From: Chitinophagaceae bacterium | GTDB lineage: Bacteria; Bacteroidota; Bacteroidia; Chitinophagales; Chitinophagaceae | DNA: 64,000 nucleotides | Assembly: GCA_023251255.1 (NCBI GenBank) | Contig: JAHEZD010000024.1 | Span: forward strand, 1-64,000 | Direction: 5' to 3' | In this document: in pieces, positions 45,179 through 54,296 of the stretch | How positions within the stretch are numbered: the first letter of the stretch is position 1 | Layout of the letters: each line of letters begins with the position of its first letter | Translations under genes and position numbers: made by a program | The notes under the pieces: generated by a model | Database searches by the model: none | What the model saw: the letters and a program-made list of their open reading frames with translations, nothing else | What the model was told of the DNA's origin: nothing

Positions 45179-47518
45179 ATGGACAGCAAAGAACTTAGAA
45201 GGGAACAGGCACTGGAATACCACTCAAAAGGCCGCCCCGGAAAAATAGAAGTAGTACCTACCAAAGAAGCAAAAACGCAGCGCGACCTTTCATTGGCATA
45301 CAGCCCCGGTGTGGCTGTGCCCTGTATGGAAATTTTCCATAACCCTGAGGATGTTTACAAGTACACTGCCAAGGGGAACCTGGTAGCGGTCATCAGCAAT
45401 GGAACAGCGGTGCTCGGTTTGGGCGATATTGGCCCCGAAGCTGGCAAACCAGTAATGGAAGGCAAGGGGGTACTCTTCAAAATATTTGCGGATATTGATG
45501 TATTTGACATAGAGATCAACGAGAAGGACCCAGTAAAGTTTGTGGAAATTGTAAAGGCACTGGAACCCACTTTTGGGGGCATCAACCTGGAAGATATCAA
45601 GGCACCGGAGTGTTTCTACATAGAAACCGAGCTGAAGAAACTGATGAAGATCCCCGTGATGCATGACGACCAGCATGGCACGGCCATCATCAGTGCTGCA
45701 GCCTTGTTGAATGCGCTGGAAATCCAGAAAAAGAAAATCGAGAAGGCCAAGCTGGTAGTGAACGGCGCAGGTGCCGCCGCTATTTCCTGCATCAAATTAT
45801 ATGTGGCACTGGGCGTGAAGAAGGAGAACATCAAAGTATTTGACAGCAAGGGCCTGATACATAATGGCAGGACCGACCTCGATGTGCAGAAGAAGCTGTT
45901 TGCCATTGATGGGAAAGACATGAACCTTGCTGAAGGCATGAAGGATTGCGATGTTTTTATTGGATTGAGCAAGGGCAATACCGTAACGCAGGACATGGTA
46001 AAAAGCATGGCAAAGAATCCCATCGTTTTTGCCATGGCAAATCCGGATCCCGAAATTACTTATGAGGATGCCATGGCCGCACGCAAGGACATTATCATGG
46101 CCACAGGTAGAAGTGATTATCCCAACCAGGTAAACAATGTGCTTGGTTTCCCCTACATTTTCAGGGGCGCATTGGATGTGCGGGCCACCACCATCAATGA
46201 AGAAATGAAGCTGGCTGCAGTAAAAGCGCTGGCAGAAATGGCCAAAGCCCCTGTTCCGGATATTGTGAACATGGCCTATAACCAGCAAACATTGTCCTTT
46301 GGCCCCGAATACATCATTCCGAAACCTGTTGACCCAAGGTTATTGTCAACGGTTGCACCTGCTGTTGCCAGAGCAGCCATGGACAGCGGTGTAGCCAAGA
46401 ACCCCATCAAGAACTGGGAATCCTACGCTGTTCAACTCAATAAACGTTTGGGCCTGGACAATCAATTGTTGCGTGTGCTGGGCAATAAAGCAAAACGCGA
46501 TCCCAAACGTGTGGTATTTGCAGAAGCGGATAACCAGAAAATCCTAAAAGCTGCTTCCATTGCTTATGATGAAGGCATTGCTTACCCCATTCTATTGGGA
46601 ACGGAAAGCAAGATCAGGAGGATAGCAGAAGAAAACAATATCGACCTGACCGATATTCCCATCATTGATCCACGGAGCGATGAACAGGAAGCCAAACGGG
46701 AAGCTTATGGCAACCTGTTTTTTGAAAAACGCCAGCGTCGTGGTTTCAACCAGTATGAAAGCATCAAGATCATGAAGGAACGCAACCATTTTGGTTGCAT
46801 GATGGTGGAGTTTGGGGATGCCGATGCCATGATCAGTGGATTGACGAGAAACTATGCTGAAGCCATAAGGCCGGCACTGCAAATAATTGGCACGGAAGAA
46901 GGCGTGAAGAAAATTGCAGGCATGTACCTGTTGCTTACCAAGAAGGGCCCCCTGTTCCTTGCTGATACAACCGTGAACTTCAACCCAACTGCGGAAGAAC
47001 TGGCAGATATTGCCATCCTCGCTGCAAAGGAGGTCCGCAATTTCAGCATCACGCCAAAGATTGCCATGCTCAGCTATAGCAATTTTGGCAGCAGCGATAG
47101 CCCGGAGGCAAGATTGGTGGCAGAGGCCACGAAAATCGTGAAGCAGAAAAGCCCATCACTGGTTGTTGATGGCGAAGTGCAGGGCAGTATTGCCTTCAAC
47201 AATGAAATACTGAAAGAAAACTATCCTTTCAGTGATTTGGTTGACCAGAACGTGAACACCTTGATCTTCCCCAACCTTACCGCTGGTAATGTTGCCTATA
47301 ACTTACTGAAAGAGGTAGGGGATGTGGAATCCATTGGCCCTATTTTATTGGGTCTGAAAAAGCCCGTACATGTGCTTCAATTGGGAAGTACGGTAAGGAA
47401 TATCGTGAACATGGCCCTGGTTGCCGTGGTGGATGCTCAATTGAAATGCAAATCGGACACCAATGTGGAAGTGCAGAAAAGCAAATGGTGGCAAAGACTA
47501 AAAAAGAAAAAAAAGTAG
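45179..47518 (+). CDS. maeB: NADP-dependent malic enzyme with C-terminal phosphotransacetylase-like domain (MaeB)
   Basis: 779 residues from the ATG at 45179 ([25 protein letters not shown]). An in-frame ATG at 45146 would add 11 residues. Decarboxylates malate to pyruvate with NADPH formation in the cytoplasm. The malic enzyme part (about 1-430) has [41 protein letters not shown], and the dinucleotide motif [12 protein letters not shown]. The C-terminal part (about 440-770, [15 protein letters not shown] onwards) resembles phosphate acetyltransferase and is thought to regulate through acetyl-CoA rather than catalyse. Transcribed alone. Confidence 0.95.
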   Translation: MDSKELRREQALEYHSKGRPGKIEVVPTKEAKTQRDLSLAYSPGVAVPCMEIFHNPEDVYKYTAKGNLVAVISNGTAVLGLGDIGPEAGKPVMEGKGVLFKIFADIDVFDIEINEKDPVKFVEIVKALEPTFGGINLEDIKAPECFYIETELKKLMKIPVMHDDQHGTAIISAAALLNALEIQKKKIEKAKLVVNGAGAAAISCIKLYVALGVKKENIKVFDSKGLIHNGRTDLDVQKKLFAIDGKDMNLAEGMKDCDVFIGLSKGNTVTQDMVKSMAKNPIVFAMANPDPEITYEDAMAARKDIIMATGRSDYPNQVNNVLGFPYIFRGALDVRATTINEEMKLAAVKALAEMAKAPVPDIVNMAYNQQTLSFGPEYIIPKPVDPRLLSTVAPAVARAAMDSGVAKNPIKNWESYAVQLNKRLGLDNQLLRVLGNKAKRDPKRVVFAEADNQKILKAASIAYDEGIAYPILLGTESKIRRIAEENNIDLTDIPIIDPRSDEQEAKREAYGNLFFEKRQRRGFNQYESIKIMKERNHFGCMMVEFGDADAMISGLTRNYAEAIRPALQIIGTEEGVKKIAGMYLLLTKKGPLFLADTTVNFNPTAEELADIAILAAKEVRNFSITPKIAMLSYSNFGSSDSPEARLVAEATKIVKQKSPSLVVDGEVQGSIAFNNEILKENYPFSDLVDQNVNTLIFPNLTAGNVAYNLLKEVGDVESIGPILLGLKKPVHVLQLGSTVRNIVNMALVAVVDAQLKCKSDTNVEVQKSKWWQRLKKKKK

Positions 47519-47586
47519 TTAGTAGCTAGTAGTAAGTGAAAATTGAACGTGGGGGTAATTTGCCTATTTTTACAAAAAGAATTGGT

Positions 47587-47814
47587 ATGAGCGCATTGGA
47601 TATACAAGTATACGAGTTGCTTAAAAGTCGCTTTAGCGATAAGGAAGCATCCCTTATAATTGAATATATTGATAGCAAGGCGGAAGAAAAAATAAACACC
47701 AAAAAAGATATTTTCCTTGTAAAGGAAGATAAGGTTGATATGATAAAGCGGATGTTTATTTTTTGGGCTTCTCAACTTGCCGCAACATTTGCTTTCCTTA
47801 AATTTTTCAAATAA
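47587..47814 (+). CDS. Small protein with C-terminal membrane anchor, unknown function
   Basis: 75 residues from the ATG at 47587 (MSALDIQVYELLKSRFSDKEA); an upstream in-frame start at 47536 would add 17 residues of unlikely composition. The first 50 residues form charged, probably coiled-coil helices (ASLIIEYIDSKAEEKINTKKDIFLVKEDKVDMIKRM), followed by one hydrophobic segment (FIFWASQLAATFAFLKFF) at the end. The layout resembles the DUF1640/CCDC90-like small tail-anchored proteins. Located between maeB and mlaE. Confidence 0.6.
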   Translation: MSALDIQVYELLKSRFSDKEASLIIEYIDSKAEEKINTKKDIFLVKEDKVDMIKRMFIFWASQLAATFAFLKFFK

Positions 47815-47852
47815 TTTCTTGCTACTTATTAGCTTTTTGTGGTTTAAACCTT

Positions 47853-47880
47853 AAATCATACATCAGCTATCACACATCAG
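47853..47880 (-). repeat. Copy of a dispersed intergenic repeat (TGATGTGTGAT...GATGTATGATTT)
   Basis: Read on the minus strand this 28-bp stretch matches 63621-63648 at 23 of 28 positions. Both copies consist of TGATGTGTGAT, a variable 4-bp core and GATGTATGATTT. It lies immediately before the mlaE start codon. Confidence 0.65.
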
Positions 47881-47883
47881 CCT

Positions 47884-48621
47884 ATGGGTTTCTTCACACA
47901 TTTTGGCCGTTACTTAATCATGCTCAAGGGTATGTTCACCAAGCCCGAGAACTTTAAAATGTACTGGAAAGAGTTCATGCACCAGTGCGTTGAAATCGGT
48001 ATCGGCTCATTGCCCATTGTTATCATCATTTCCTTGTTCCTCGGTGCGGTAACCACTGTGCAGACTGCTTACCAGTTGGTAAGCCCATTGGTGGCCCCAT
48101 CCACCATTGCGCAGATTGTGCGTGACAGTATGATACTGGAACTTTCACCAACCGTACTGAGCATTGTACTGGCCGGTGTAATTGGTAGCAAGATTGCCAG
48201 TGAACTGGGCAATATGCAGATCAGCGAGCAAATTGATGCCATGGAAATCATGGGCATCAATACCAAGACCTATCTCATACTTCCCAAAATAGTTGCAGCA
48301 TTGGTCATGATACCCTGCTTGATTACCATATCTGCAGTATTGGGTATTTGGGGCGGAAGAACAGCAGGTGCCATGAGCGGTATATTGGCCACGGATATTT
48401 TTGATGTGGGCCTCCGTCAAAATTTCTCCCCATACAACGTGTTCTTTGCATTGAGCAAGGCCTACACATTTGCTTTTATCGTTAGCAGTATACCCGCTTA
48501 TTATGGCTACCATGTAAAAGGTGGTGCATTGGAAATAGGAAGGGCCAGCACCACTTCCGTGGTGGTAAGCTGTATCCTTATCTTGGTAGCGGATTATGTA
48601 TTGGCTGCAATCTTATTATAA
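47884..48621 (+). CDS. mlaE: MlaE-type lipid ABC transporter permease
   Basis: 245 residues, usual length, five to six helices. Membrane subunit of the MlaFEDB-type phospholipid transporter that maintains outer-membrane asymmetry. Family landmarks: FMHQCVEIGIGSLPIVIIISLFLGAVTTVQTAYQL, the coupling-helix region ELGNMQISEQIDAMEIMGINT, and LPKIVAALVMIPCL. The ATPase (mlaF) and MCE-domain protein (mlaD), normally next to it, are absent here: the next gene is transglutaminase-like and starts 86 bp later. A dispersed intergenic repeat touches its start. Confidence 0.92.
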   Translation: MGFFTHFGRYLIMLKGMFTKPENFKMYWKEFMHQCVEIGIGSLPIVIIISLFLGAVTTVQTAYQLVSPLVAPSTIAQIVRDSMILELSPTVLSIVLAGVIGSKIASELGNMQISEQIDAMEIMGINTKTYLILPKIVAALVMIPCLITISAVLGIWGGRTAGAMSGILATDIFDVGLRQNFSPYNVFFALSKAYTFAFIVSSIPAYYGYHVKGGALEIGRASTTSVVVSCILILVADYVLAAILL

Positions 48622-48707
48622 ATTTGGTCGCCTTTCTGACTTTTAATAAACCCTGCGATGGGGCTGGTGCTGCATGTTTTAATTACACAGCCTATCTTTA
48701 AACCCCA

Positions 48708-49982
48708 GTGAAGAAAAAAAGGATCAAATATGGGTTGCTGTTGTTGGCATTGCTTGCAGTGAATGTGTTCATTTTGCTGCACCGTAATGAAGGCTACAAA
48801 TATTATCCCTACAAATCATTGAGCGAACTGTATGTAACAGACTCCACTTTGTATTTGAAGGATATGAGGTTTGAGGGAGATAGTGTGGAGCTGTTTTTTT
48901 CACTGCCCCTTTTGAAAGAAGGTTATTCTTTAGAAGTCGATGAGGCGAATAGGTGGATGTATTATAATGTGAGGATCTTAATACCACCTAAGGAGAACAA
49001 AATTAGTGTTCATGTAGAAAAAGGGGTTCATCAGTATAAGTTGACTCCGTCTAATTACACTTCACCTTCCATCATCTATAAAATAGACCACAGTTCCTAC
49101 AACGGTGCTGCCCAAAACGAGTTCCTCTACTGCAATCTCCCCGGTCCACAAATAAAAGTGGCCCACTTGAAAACCTACCATAGCGATAAGGGATTTTCTG
49201 AAGAGGAGAAACAGAATGCCATCAAACTACTGCAGGAAAAAACAGGTTTCCATAAAGACAGTTCAGACTTTTACAATACGCTTGCCATCACAAAATTTGC
49301 AGCCACCCTTTGTAAAAATCCCAAGGGAATACACGCCTATAAATTATCGGAGCTAAGGCCCTACGCCCAAATACAGGAAGCCATGAAATGCAATGCGGAC
49401 CTGGCCTGTGGTAATTATTCCGCCATGATTGGCTACCTGTTTTCGGTAGCCAGGATTCCCAATAGGTTGGTCACGTTCCGTGGGCCAGCAGGCAATTGGC
49501 AATACGGCATCCATTATTACAGCGAAATTTACTTGCGGGAGCAACAGCAATGGGTGTTGATCGATGCAGCCAATAATTTGGCCATGCCCTTTGATAGCAC
49601 CACCAACAAGTTCCTGAATGCTGTTGATGTAAACAACCTGATCAAATTGAACGGCACTTCCGGTAAGCTGGCTTATACGTTCAAACATGATTCGCTGAAG
49701 CTTGTTCCCTATGACAGCGTCAACAGCCAGCATATTTATTATAACCGGTCCAACGCCAATCTTTGCTTCCTGCATGGCAATGCCGATGTAACTGTTTCTC
49801 CGTTCCGGAATTTTATGGAGTTCTATACCTTCAATCGCGACTTTGATTATTACAGTGAAGTGAACAGGAATGATTGGTTGAAAATTGTGGTGAAGGAAAT
49901 AGCCGCTTTATTGTTCATCATTGTATTTGCTTGCTATGTTTCTGCAGAAATAAAAAACAAGGTGCGGAAGAAAGTTGACTAA
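48708..49982 (+). CDS. Transglutaminase-like envelope protein
   Basis: 424 residues from a GTG start. One N-terminal anchor (residues 8-25) and one C-terminal helix (about 393-412) bracket an extracytoplasmic domain. The central region contains a transglutaminase-type Cys-His-Asp order: LACGNYSAMIGYLFSVA (Cys), YGIHYYSEIYL (His) and WVLIDAANN (Asp), at about residues 235-295. Such domains act as proteases or amide-cleaving enzymes more often than cross-linkers. The N-terminal third is beta-rich without a motif. Substrate unknown; it follows mlaE on the same strand. Confidence 0.75.
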   Translation: MKKKRIKYGLLLLALLAVNVFILLHRNEGYKYYPYKSLSELYVTDSTLYLKDMRFEGDSVELFFSLPLLKEGYSLEVDEANRWMYYNVRILIPPKENKISVHVEKGVHQYKLTPSNYTSPSIIYKIDHSSYNGAAQNEFLYCNLPGPQIKVAHLKTYHSDKGFSEEEKQNAIKLLQEKTGFHKDSSDFYNTLAITKFAATLCKNPKGIHAYKLSELRPYAQIQEAMKCNADLACGNYSAMIGYLFSVARIPNRLVTFRGPAGNWQYGIHYYSEIYLREQQQWVLIDAANNLAMPFDSTTNKFLNAVDVNNLIKLNGTSGKLAYTFKHDSLKLVPYDSVNSQHIYYNRSNANLCFLHGNADVTVSPFRNFMEFYTFNRDFDYYSEVNRNDWLKIVVKEIAALLFIIVFACYVSAEIKNKVRKKVD

Positions 49983-50035
49983 AACCTTTTGTGGATAATA
50001 TCACTCCCAGTTTTAATCAATCAAATCAATCGTTC

Positions 50036-50087
50036 CCATCTTCCGTCTTTCGGTCTTCCCGACTCCCCGTCTTCATGACTTCCCATC
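50036..50087. repeat. Degenerate pyrimidine-rich repeat (GTCTTCC-like words)
   Basis: Between the convergent transglutaminase-like gene and pbpC, variants of CGTCTTTC, GTCTTCCC, GACTCCC, CGTCTTCA and GACTTCCC follow one another in a C/T-rich stretch. It resembles the other low-complexity intergenic repeats of the window. No terminator hairpin was seen there. Confidence 0.5.
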
Positions 50088-52523
50088 TCACTTCTCCTTT
50101 TCCAATATTTCAAAATTCCTGCTCACACTATTGCCCTGTTCATCCACCACCGTAATCACATGTTTACCTGGTGGTGGGTTCAGGCCCAATTGGTGGAAGT
50201 TTTCCGTGGTAGCAATAAATACATCATCCAGATGCCAGAACAGTTTGGCATTACTGTTCCGGTGGGTAGCCGTGAAAACAGTCCTTCCTTTTTCGCCCGT
50301 TACTTCCTTGGGTACATAGATCTTGGCATCCTCATCGGGGTACACAATATCCAGCATCCTTGACGCATCCAGTACGCAGCCTTGTTTGTATTCAGGTAAG
50401 GACCTGTATTCAGGATGCTTCTGCCTGTAATAATATTCAATGGTAGGGGGCAGTATGAAGTAGGATTGGTGCTGCATATCACTGGGCGATTCGCAGCTTT
50501 CGTTCACCCGATACCTGCCTGTACGGTCCAGGTTTATTTTTCTGCAATAAGGGCATACGCCGCTGCTTTTTGGATTGTCGCTCACCATCATCTTGTCCAC
50601 CACTGCACAGTCACTGCCAGCCTTGAAGCCGCTGTACCTGCAAACAGGAATATAGGTGAACCCACTGGAGGGTTCCGCAAACCATTCACTGGTTGGCAGC
50701 AAACGGAAGATATCGAATAGGATGGGCGCAGCGGTATTGATGCCCGTCAATTCCGGCCTGCCTTCACCGGTGGTATTGCCCACCCAGACCAGTACGCAGT
50801 ATTTTGGCGTGAAGCCTACGGCCCATCCATCCCTGAAACCAAAGCTGGTGCCCGTTTTCCACGCAATGCGCTGTGCGGAGGAGAACAGGTTCCACAGGCC
50901 TTCTTCGCCCGGACGCATTACTTCGTTCATGGCATTGAACGTATGCCAGAGGGAAACGTTGTCAAAAAGCCGGGAGCCGGAAAGTCCGGAAGAAGGGGCG
51001 TTCTTTTGCTGGCTTCCTACTGCTGGCTTTGTACTTTTTATATAATTCGGCATTCTCCACACCCCACTGGCCATTCCCTTCTTGCCACTCGCCAAATACG
51101 TTCTGGCCATACTGCTGTACACGCCCGCCAGTTCATAAGGGTTCACTTCGCAGCCACCCAGTATCAAGCTCATGCCATAGAAATCCGCAGGTTGGGTAAG
51201 CGTGGTCAGTCCACATTGTTTCAGCACATCATAGAAACGTTGGTACTTGTACTGCTGCAATAATTTTACGGCAGGAATGTTCAGGCTCCTTGCCAGGGCC
51301 CTATTGGCCGGTACCGCACCATCATAACCCAGGTCAAAATTCTGCGGTGTATAGCCACCAATTTGTGTGGGGATATCGGCCACCAATTGGTGTGGCAACA
51401 AGCTGCCCTCGGTAAGCAGGGAAGCATAGAGCAAGGGCTTCAACGTGCTGCCGGGGCTTCTGGGAGCGGCCAGTACATCCACATGGCTTTCAATGGCCGA
51501 ATCCTGCGGATTGAACACATTGCCCACATAGGCCAGCACATTGCCTGTTTCAATTTCCATTACCATGGCCGCAGCATTCTTTATTTGGTTGCCCCTCAAC
51601 TGCTGTGCATGTTGCCATACAATATTGTTTACCTGCTTCTGCAAGCCGCCATCAATGGTTGTTTGGATGGAAGTGGCCTGCTGGCTGTTTCCTTTTTTCA
51701 GGGAAACATAATCCCGCTTGAACCTGTCCAAAAGATGTGGGGCCAATTGTGGTAACGGTCTTGGTTCACCGGGCAATGGCTCCAGCTTGGCCAGGTCACT
51801 GGTGGTTTTGTCGATGGTCCTATTGGAAACGAGTTTATCCAACAGTTCATTCCGCTTGCGTAATAAGGTTTCCCTGTTCCTGCCGGGATGCACCAGCGCT
51901 GGTGCATTGGGCAGCACGGCCAGTGCGGCCATCTCCCCCCAAGTAAGCTGCTCCGCACTGCGGGCATAGTAACGCCATGCCGCCGCATCAAGCCCCACCA
52001 CATTGCTGCCAAAGGGGGCATTGCTGGCATACAGCGCCAAGATGGATTTCTTGCTGTAACTGCATTCCAACCTGACCGCCAAAATACTTTCCGATAATTT
52101 GTTCCAGAGGTTGCGTTTGTTGTTCTGCTTGAACAAACGGATTACCTGCATGGTCAAGGTACTGCCACCGCTCACTGTTTTCTTATTGCCGACATTTTGT
52201 TTGATGGCCCTGCCCATGGCAATGGGATCCACACCGGGATGGTAGTAGAAACGTTTGTCCTCAAAAGTGGTGATGCATTTAGCAAATTTCTCGGGCACTT
52301 TATCGTTGTAGGGAAAACGCCATTGCCCATCACTGGCAATGCTTGCATTCAACAGGTTGCCGTCCTTATCAGTGATCACGAAGCTGGTAGGTGCATTGAA
52401 CAGTTTGGAGGGAAGTGCCAACCAGAACCAGACCAGCAGCAGGAGGGCGATACCCCATTTGATCCTGGATTTAAGTGAAAGGGTTTTTAAGTAGTGGATG
52501 ATATGGACGAACTTTTTCTTCAG
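50088..52523 (-). CDS. pbpC: Penicillin-binding protein 1C (peptidoglycan glycosyltransferase/transpeptidase-like)
   Basis: About 811 residues, inner-membrane anchored. Layout: membrane helix (WGIALLLLVWFWL), GT51 glycosyltransferase (TFEDKRFYYHPGVDP, GGSTLTMQ), transpeptidase with SPGSTLKP (SxxK), RSLNIPAV (SxN) and WKTGTSFGF (KTG), and the PBP1C-specific C-terminal domain with paired Cys motifs. No ATG/GTG/TTG lies before the helix. The first TTG (52421) cuts through it. A CTG at 52523, 7 bp after the upstream stop, gives a Lys-rich N-terminus plus the full helix, so I use it tentatively. PbpC is classically linked to alpha-2-macroglobulin, which lies upstream on this strand. Confidence 0.88.
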   Translation of the reverse strand: MKKKFVHIIHYLKTLSLKSRIKWGIALLLLVWFWLALPSKLFNAPTSFVITDKDGNLLNASIASDGQWRFPYNDKVPEKFAKCITTFEDKRFYYHPGVDPIAMGRAIKQNVGNKKTVSGGSTLTMQVIRLFKQNNKRNLWNKLSESILAVRLECSYSKKSILALYASNAPFGSNVVGLDAAAWRYYARSAEQLTWGEMAALAVLPNAPALVHPGRNRETLLRKRNELLDKLVSNRTIDKTTSDLAKLEPLPGEPRPLPQLAPHLLDRFKRDYVSLKKGNSQQATSIQTTIDGGLQKQVNNIVWQHAQQLRGNQIKNAAAMVMEIETGNVLAYVGNVFNPQDSAIESHVDVLAAPRSPGSTLKPLLYASLLTEGSLLPHQLVADIPTQIGGYTPQNFDLGYDGAVPANRALARSLNIPAVKLLQQYKYQRFYDVLKQCGLTTLTQPADFYGMSLILGGCEVNPYELAGVYSSMARTYLASGKKGMASGVWRMPNYIKSTKPAVGSQQKNAPSSGLSGSRLFDNVSLWHTFNAMNEVMRPGEEGLWNLFSSAQRIAWKTGTSFGFRDGWAVGFTPKYCVLVWVGNTTGEGRPELTGINTAAPILFDIFRLLPTSEWFAEPSSGFTYIPVCRYSGFKAGSDCAVVDKMMVSDNPKSSGVCPYCRKINLDRTGRYRVNESCESPSDMQHQSYFILPPTIEYYYRQKHPEYRSLPEYKQGCVLDASRMLDIVYPDEDAKIYVPKEVTGEKGRTVFTATHRNSNAKLFWHLDDVFIATTENFHQLGLNPPPGKHVITVVDEQGNSVSRNFEILEKEK

Positions 52524-52530
52524 GGACCTG

Positions 52531-52950
52531 TTATTTTGGGAGATGGAAAATATACGCTTTTATATGACCTGTGCCTGCCTTAATGGATGTTAATATTATG
52601 CAAGGATATTTGTCGGCATTGCCTACTTGAATTGCATATTCATCGGCTGGTATACTTTCAAATTTTACGCTCCCCCCTTCGTCCGTAATCAATGATTTTG
52701 TGAACGGGTTTCCCCTGATCAAAACCGGACTGTTGGGAACCGGTCTGTTCAGTTTGTCAACCACCTTACAGGTAATATAAACCACAGTGGTGTCTGCAAC
52801 CATCGTTCCTGCACATTCAACCATATGGTTGGCCGATGTCCATGCCTCATAACTGTCCTTTGCTTCTATAGTGATGACGGCATCCTGGTCCGGAATAAAA
52901 TTACTACAGGAACCGAGGGCAAGGAAAAATGAAAAAATTAGTATCCGCAT
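52531..52950 (-). CDS. Small lipoprotein with a carboxypeptidase-regulatory-like domain
   Basis: 139 residues. Lipoprotein signal peptide with lipobox ALGSC (Cys about 15). The C-terminal half looks like a small Ig-like regulatory domain: VVDKLNRPVPNSPVLIRGNP, TDEGGSVKFESIPADEYAIQVG. Four further Cys or hydrophobic positions offer no catalytic motif. It stands 7 bp before the pbpC start used here and 9 bp after the stop of the preceding lipoprotein gene, so these belong to one operon. Probably an outer or inner envelope lipoprotein serving the PbpC/A2M cluster. Confidence 0.75.
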   Translation of the reverse strand: MRILIFSFFLALGSCSNFIPDQDAVITIEAKDSYEAWTSANHMVECAGTMVADTTVVYITCKVVDKLNRPVPNSPVLIRGNPFTKSLITDEGGSVKFESIPADEYAIQVGNADKYPCIILTSIKAGTGHIKAYIFHLPK

Positions 52951-52959
52951 AATTTGTTT

Positions 52960-53811
52960 TTAATAACCAGTTGCCAATAGTCCCCCAGCAGCCTTCACAC
53001 TGCAATGCTGGTATTTACTGTAAGCTGTTGCTGCCCGCTGGTGGATTTGCTGGTCCGTTTCCTTGTTCAGCCAACCTGTTAGTGCCGCATCCAATGTATA
53101 GGCTTCGGGGCACATCAACTGCGTGGTCCACAATAATGGCTTGGCTCCCGTTTGTTGGATGGTGCCCGCGAAATACTCCTTGCTGGCACAGGCCAATATG
53201 ATAGCTTCCCTTTTTGAAGTGTTGGCTCGGTGGGGTATTGAATCCAGTTTGAAATCCATCAGGCCATCATGGCCAATATAGGCCAGCAACTGCGCATTGC
53301 CACCAATGCCAACAGTGTCCTTGCTTACTGTTAATTTCTGTTGCTGCTTACCAGCACAGGCTTCCAAAAAATCAGCCGTGCATTTTTTGATGAATTCACC
53401 ATCGTATGCATCCGCCACCAAATAATTATTGAACCTGGCATGCTTGAACACGCAACGCTCCAGCACGTGGTCGGCAGGGTGGTGGATGGTCCGCACCAGT
53501 TTCCACTCCGTATATTTTTTGAAGAAGGCACGCAGTCCATAATCGCAGCCCCAGTACAGGTTCTGCTCCGGGTCCTTGCCATTGCCAATGGCTTTGGGCA
53601 CGGGCTGTATGCCCTGGAACTTATTATCGCAGAGGGCCACGAACACGTGCACCACTTTCAGTTTGTTCTGGAAGCTATCGCCCTTTGCAGCAGCAATGGT
53701 TGCCCCTGCTTCCGGTGCCGGCTTTTTTGTGCTGCTTTGGCAATTGGTGCATAAAAGCAGCAGTAGGATGGCTGAGCTGACAAAAGGCAAGAACCTGGAT
53801 TTGATAACCAT
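52960..53811 (-). CDS. Lipoprotein with a possible caspase-like fold
   Basis: 283 residues from the ATG at 53811 (signal MVIKSRFLPFVSSAILLLLLC, lipobox LCTNC). In-frame starts at 53823 and 53856 are possible. After a linker the domain begins KVVHVFVALCDN, followed by NLYWGCDYGLRAFFKK, LLAYIGHDGLMDF (His) and AIILACASKEYF (Cys), then LLWTTQLMCPEAYTLDAALTGWL. A hydrophobic strand ending in G-H, and another ending in x-C, in that order, is the caspase/gingipain-fold arrangement; the usual Asp before Cys is Ala here. I do not recognise a named family, and the fold is inference. Part of the tightly packed operon ending in pbpC. Confidence 0.6.
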   Translation of the reverse strand: MVIKSRFLPFVSSAILLLLLCTNCQSSTKKPAPEAGATIAAAKGDSFQNKLKVVHVFVALCDNKFQGIQPVPKAIGNGKDPEQNLYWGCDYGLRAFFKKYTEWKLVRTIHHPADHVLERCVFKHARFNNYLVADAYDGEFIKKCTADFLEACAGKQQQKLTVSKDTVGIGGNAQLLAYIGHDGLMDFKLDSIPHRANTSKREAIILACASKEYFAGTIQQTGAKPLLWTTQLMCPEAYTLDAALTGWLNKETDQQIHQRAATAYSKYQHCSVKAAGGLLATGY

Positions 53812-53858
53812 GGATAGGGGCATCTGTTGATAGGTAAGTTGAAATGATGGATGCATTA

Positions 53859-54296
53859 TTAGTTTTCTCTTTCCTTGAATAAAAAAACCAACGAAGCGGC
53901 AATCAAGAAATTGATGGAGGTGACAAACTTGTCAAAATTGGCATCAAACTTTTCAAAAACAATACCTACGTTAATGTTCTGCCCATTAAAAAACAGAAAC
54001 AGGAAGAACCCAATATGCCATAAAATAACCAGTGAAAAAGCAATCCAATGGCTTTCCGTAGCTATAATCGTTCTGGACAGAGGCGGTGCGCCAAAATAAT
54101 TGGCCAGTATAACCGCTATGTGAACAGCAAACAATCCTATTACTTTCAATAATAATTGGGTGAACTGGTCTTCCTTATCAGGAACTTCTCCATGCCAGAT
54201 CCTATTGAAGAAGCAAGTGTACAAAACAACAACAGAAATCAGTAAAAAAAGGAAAGTAGCTACCAATGCTATTAATCTTAACTTATATAGTTTCAT
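53859..54296 (-). CDS. Hypothetical four-helix inner-membrane protein
   Basis: 145 residues. Hydrophobic segments at about 8-30, 48-68, 82-100 and 122-140, short loops, and a charged C-terminus (FKEREN). No motif recognised. The start overlaps the end of the secreted-protein gene by 4 bp (ATGA), which indicates translational coupling. The caspase-like lipoprotein gene follows. Its job is unknown; by context it belongs to the envelope cluster with PbpC. Confidence 0.7.
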   Translation of the reverse strand: MKLYKLRLIALVATFLFLLISVVVLYTCFFNRIWHGEVPDKEDQFTQLLLKVIGLFAVHIAVILANYFGAPPLSRTIIATESHWIAFSLVILWHIGFFLFLFFNGQNINVGIVFEKFDANFDKFVTSINFLIAASLVFLFKEREN

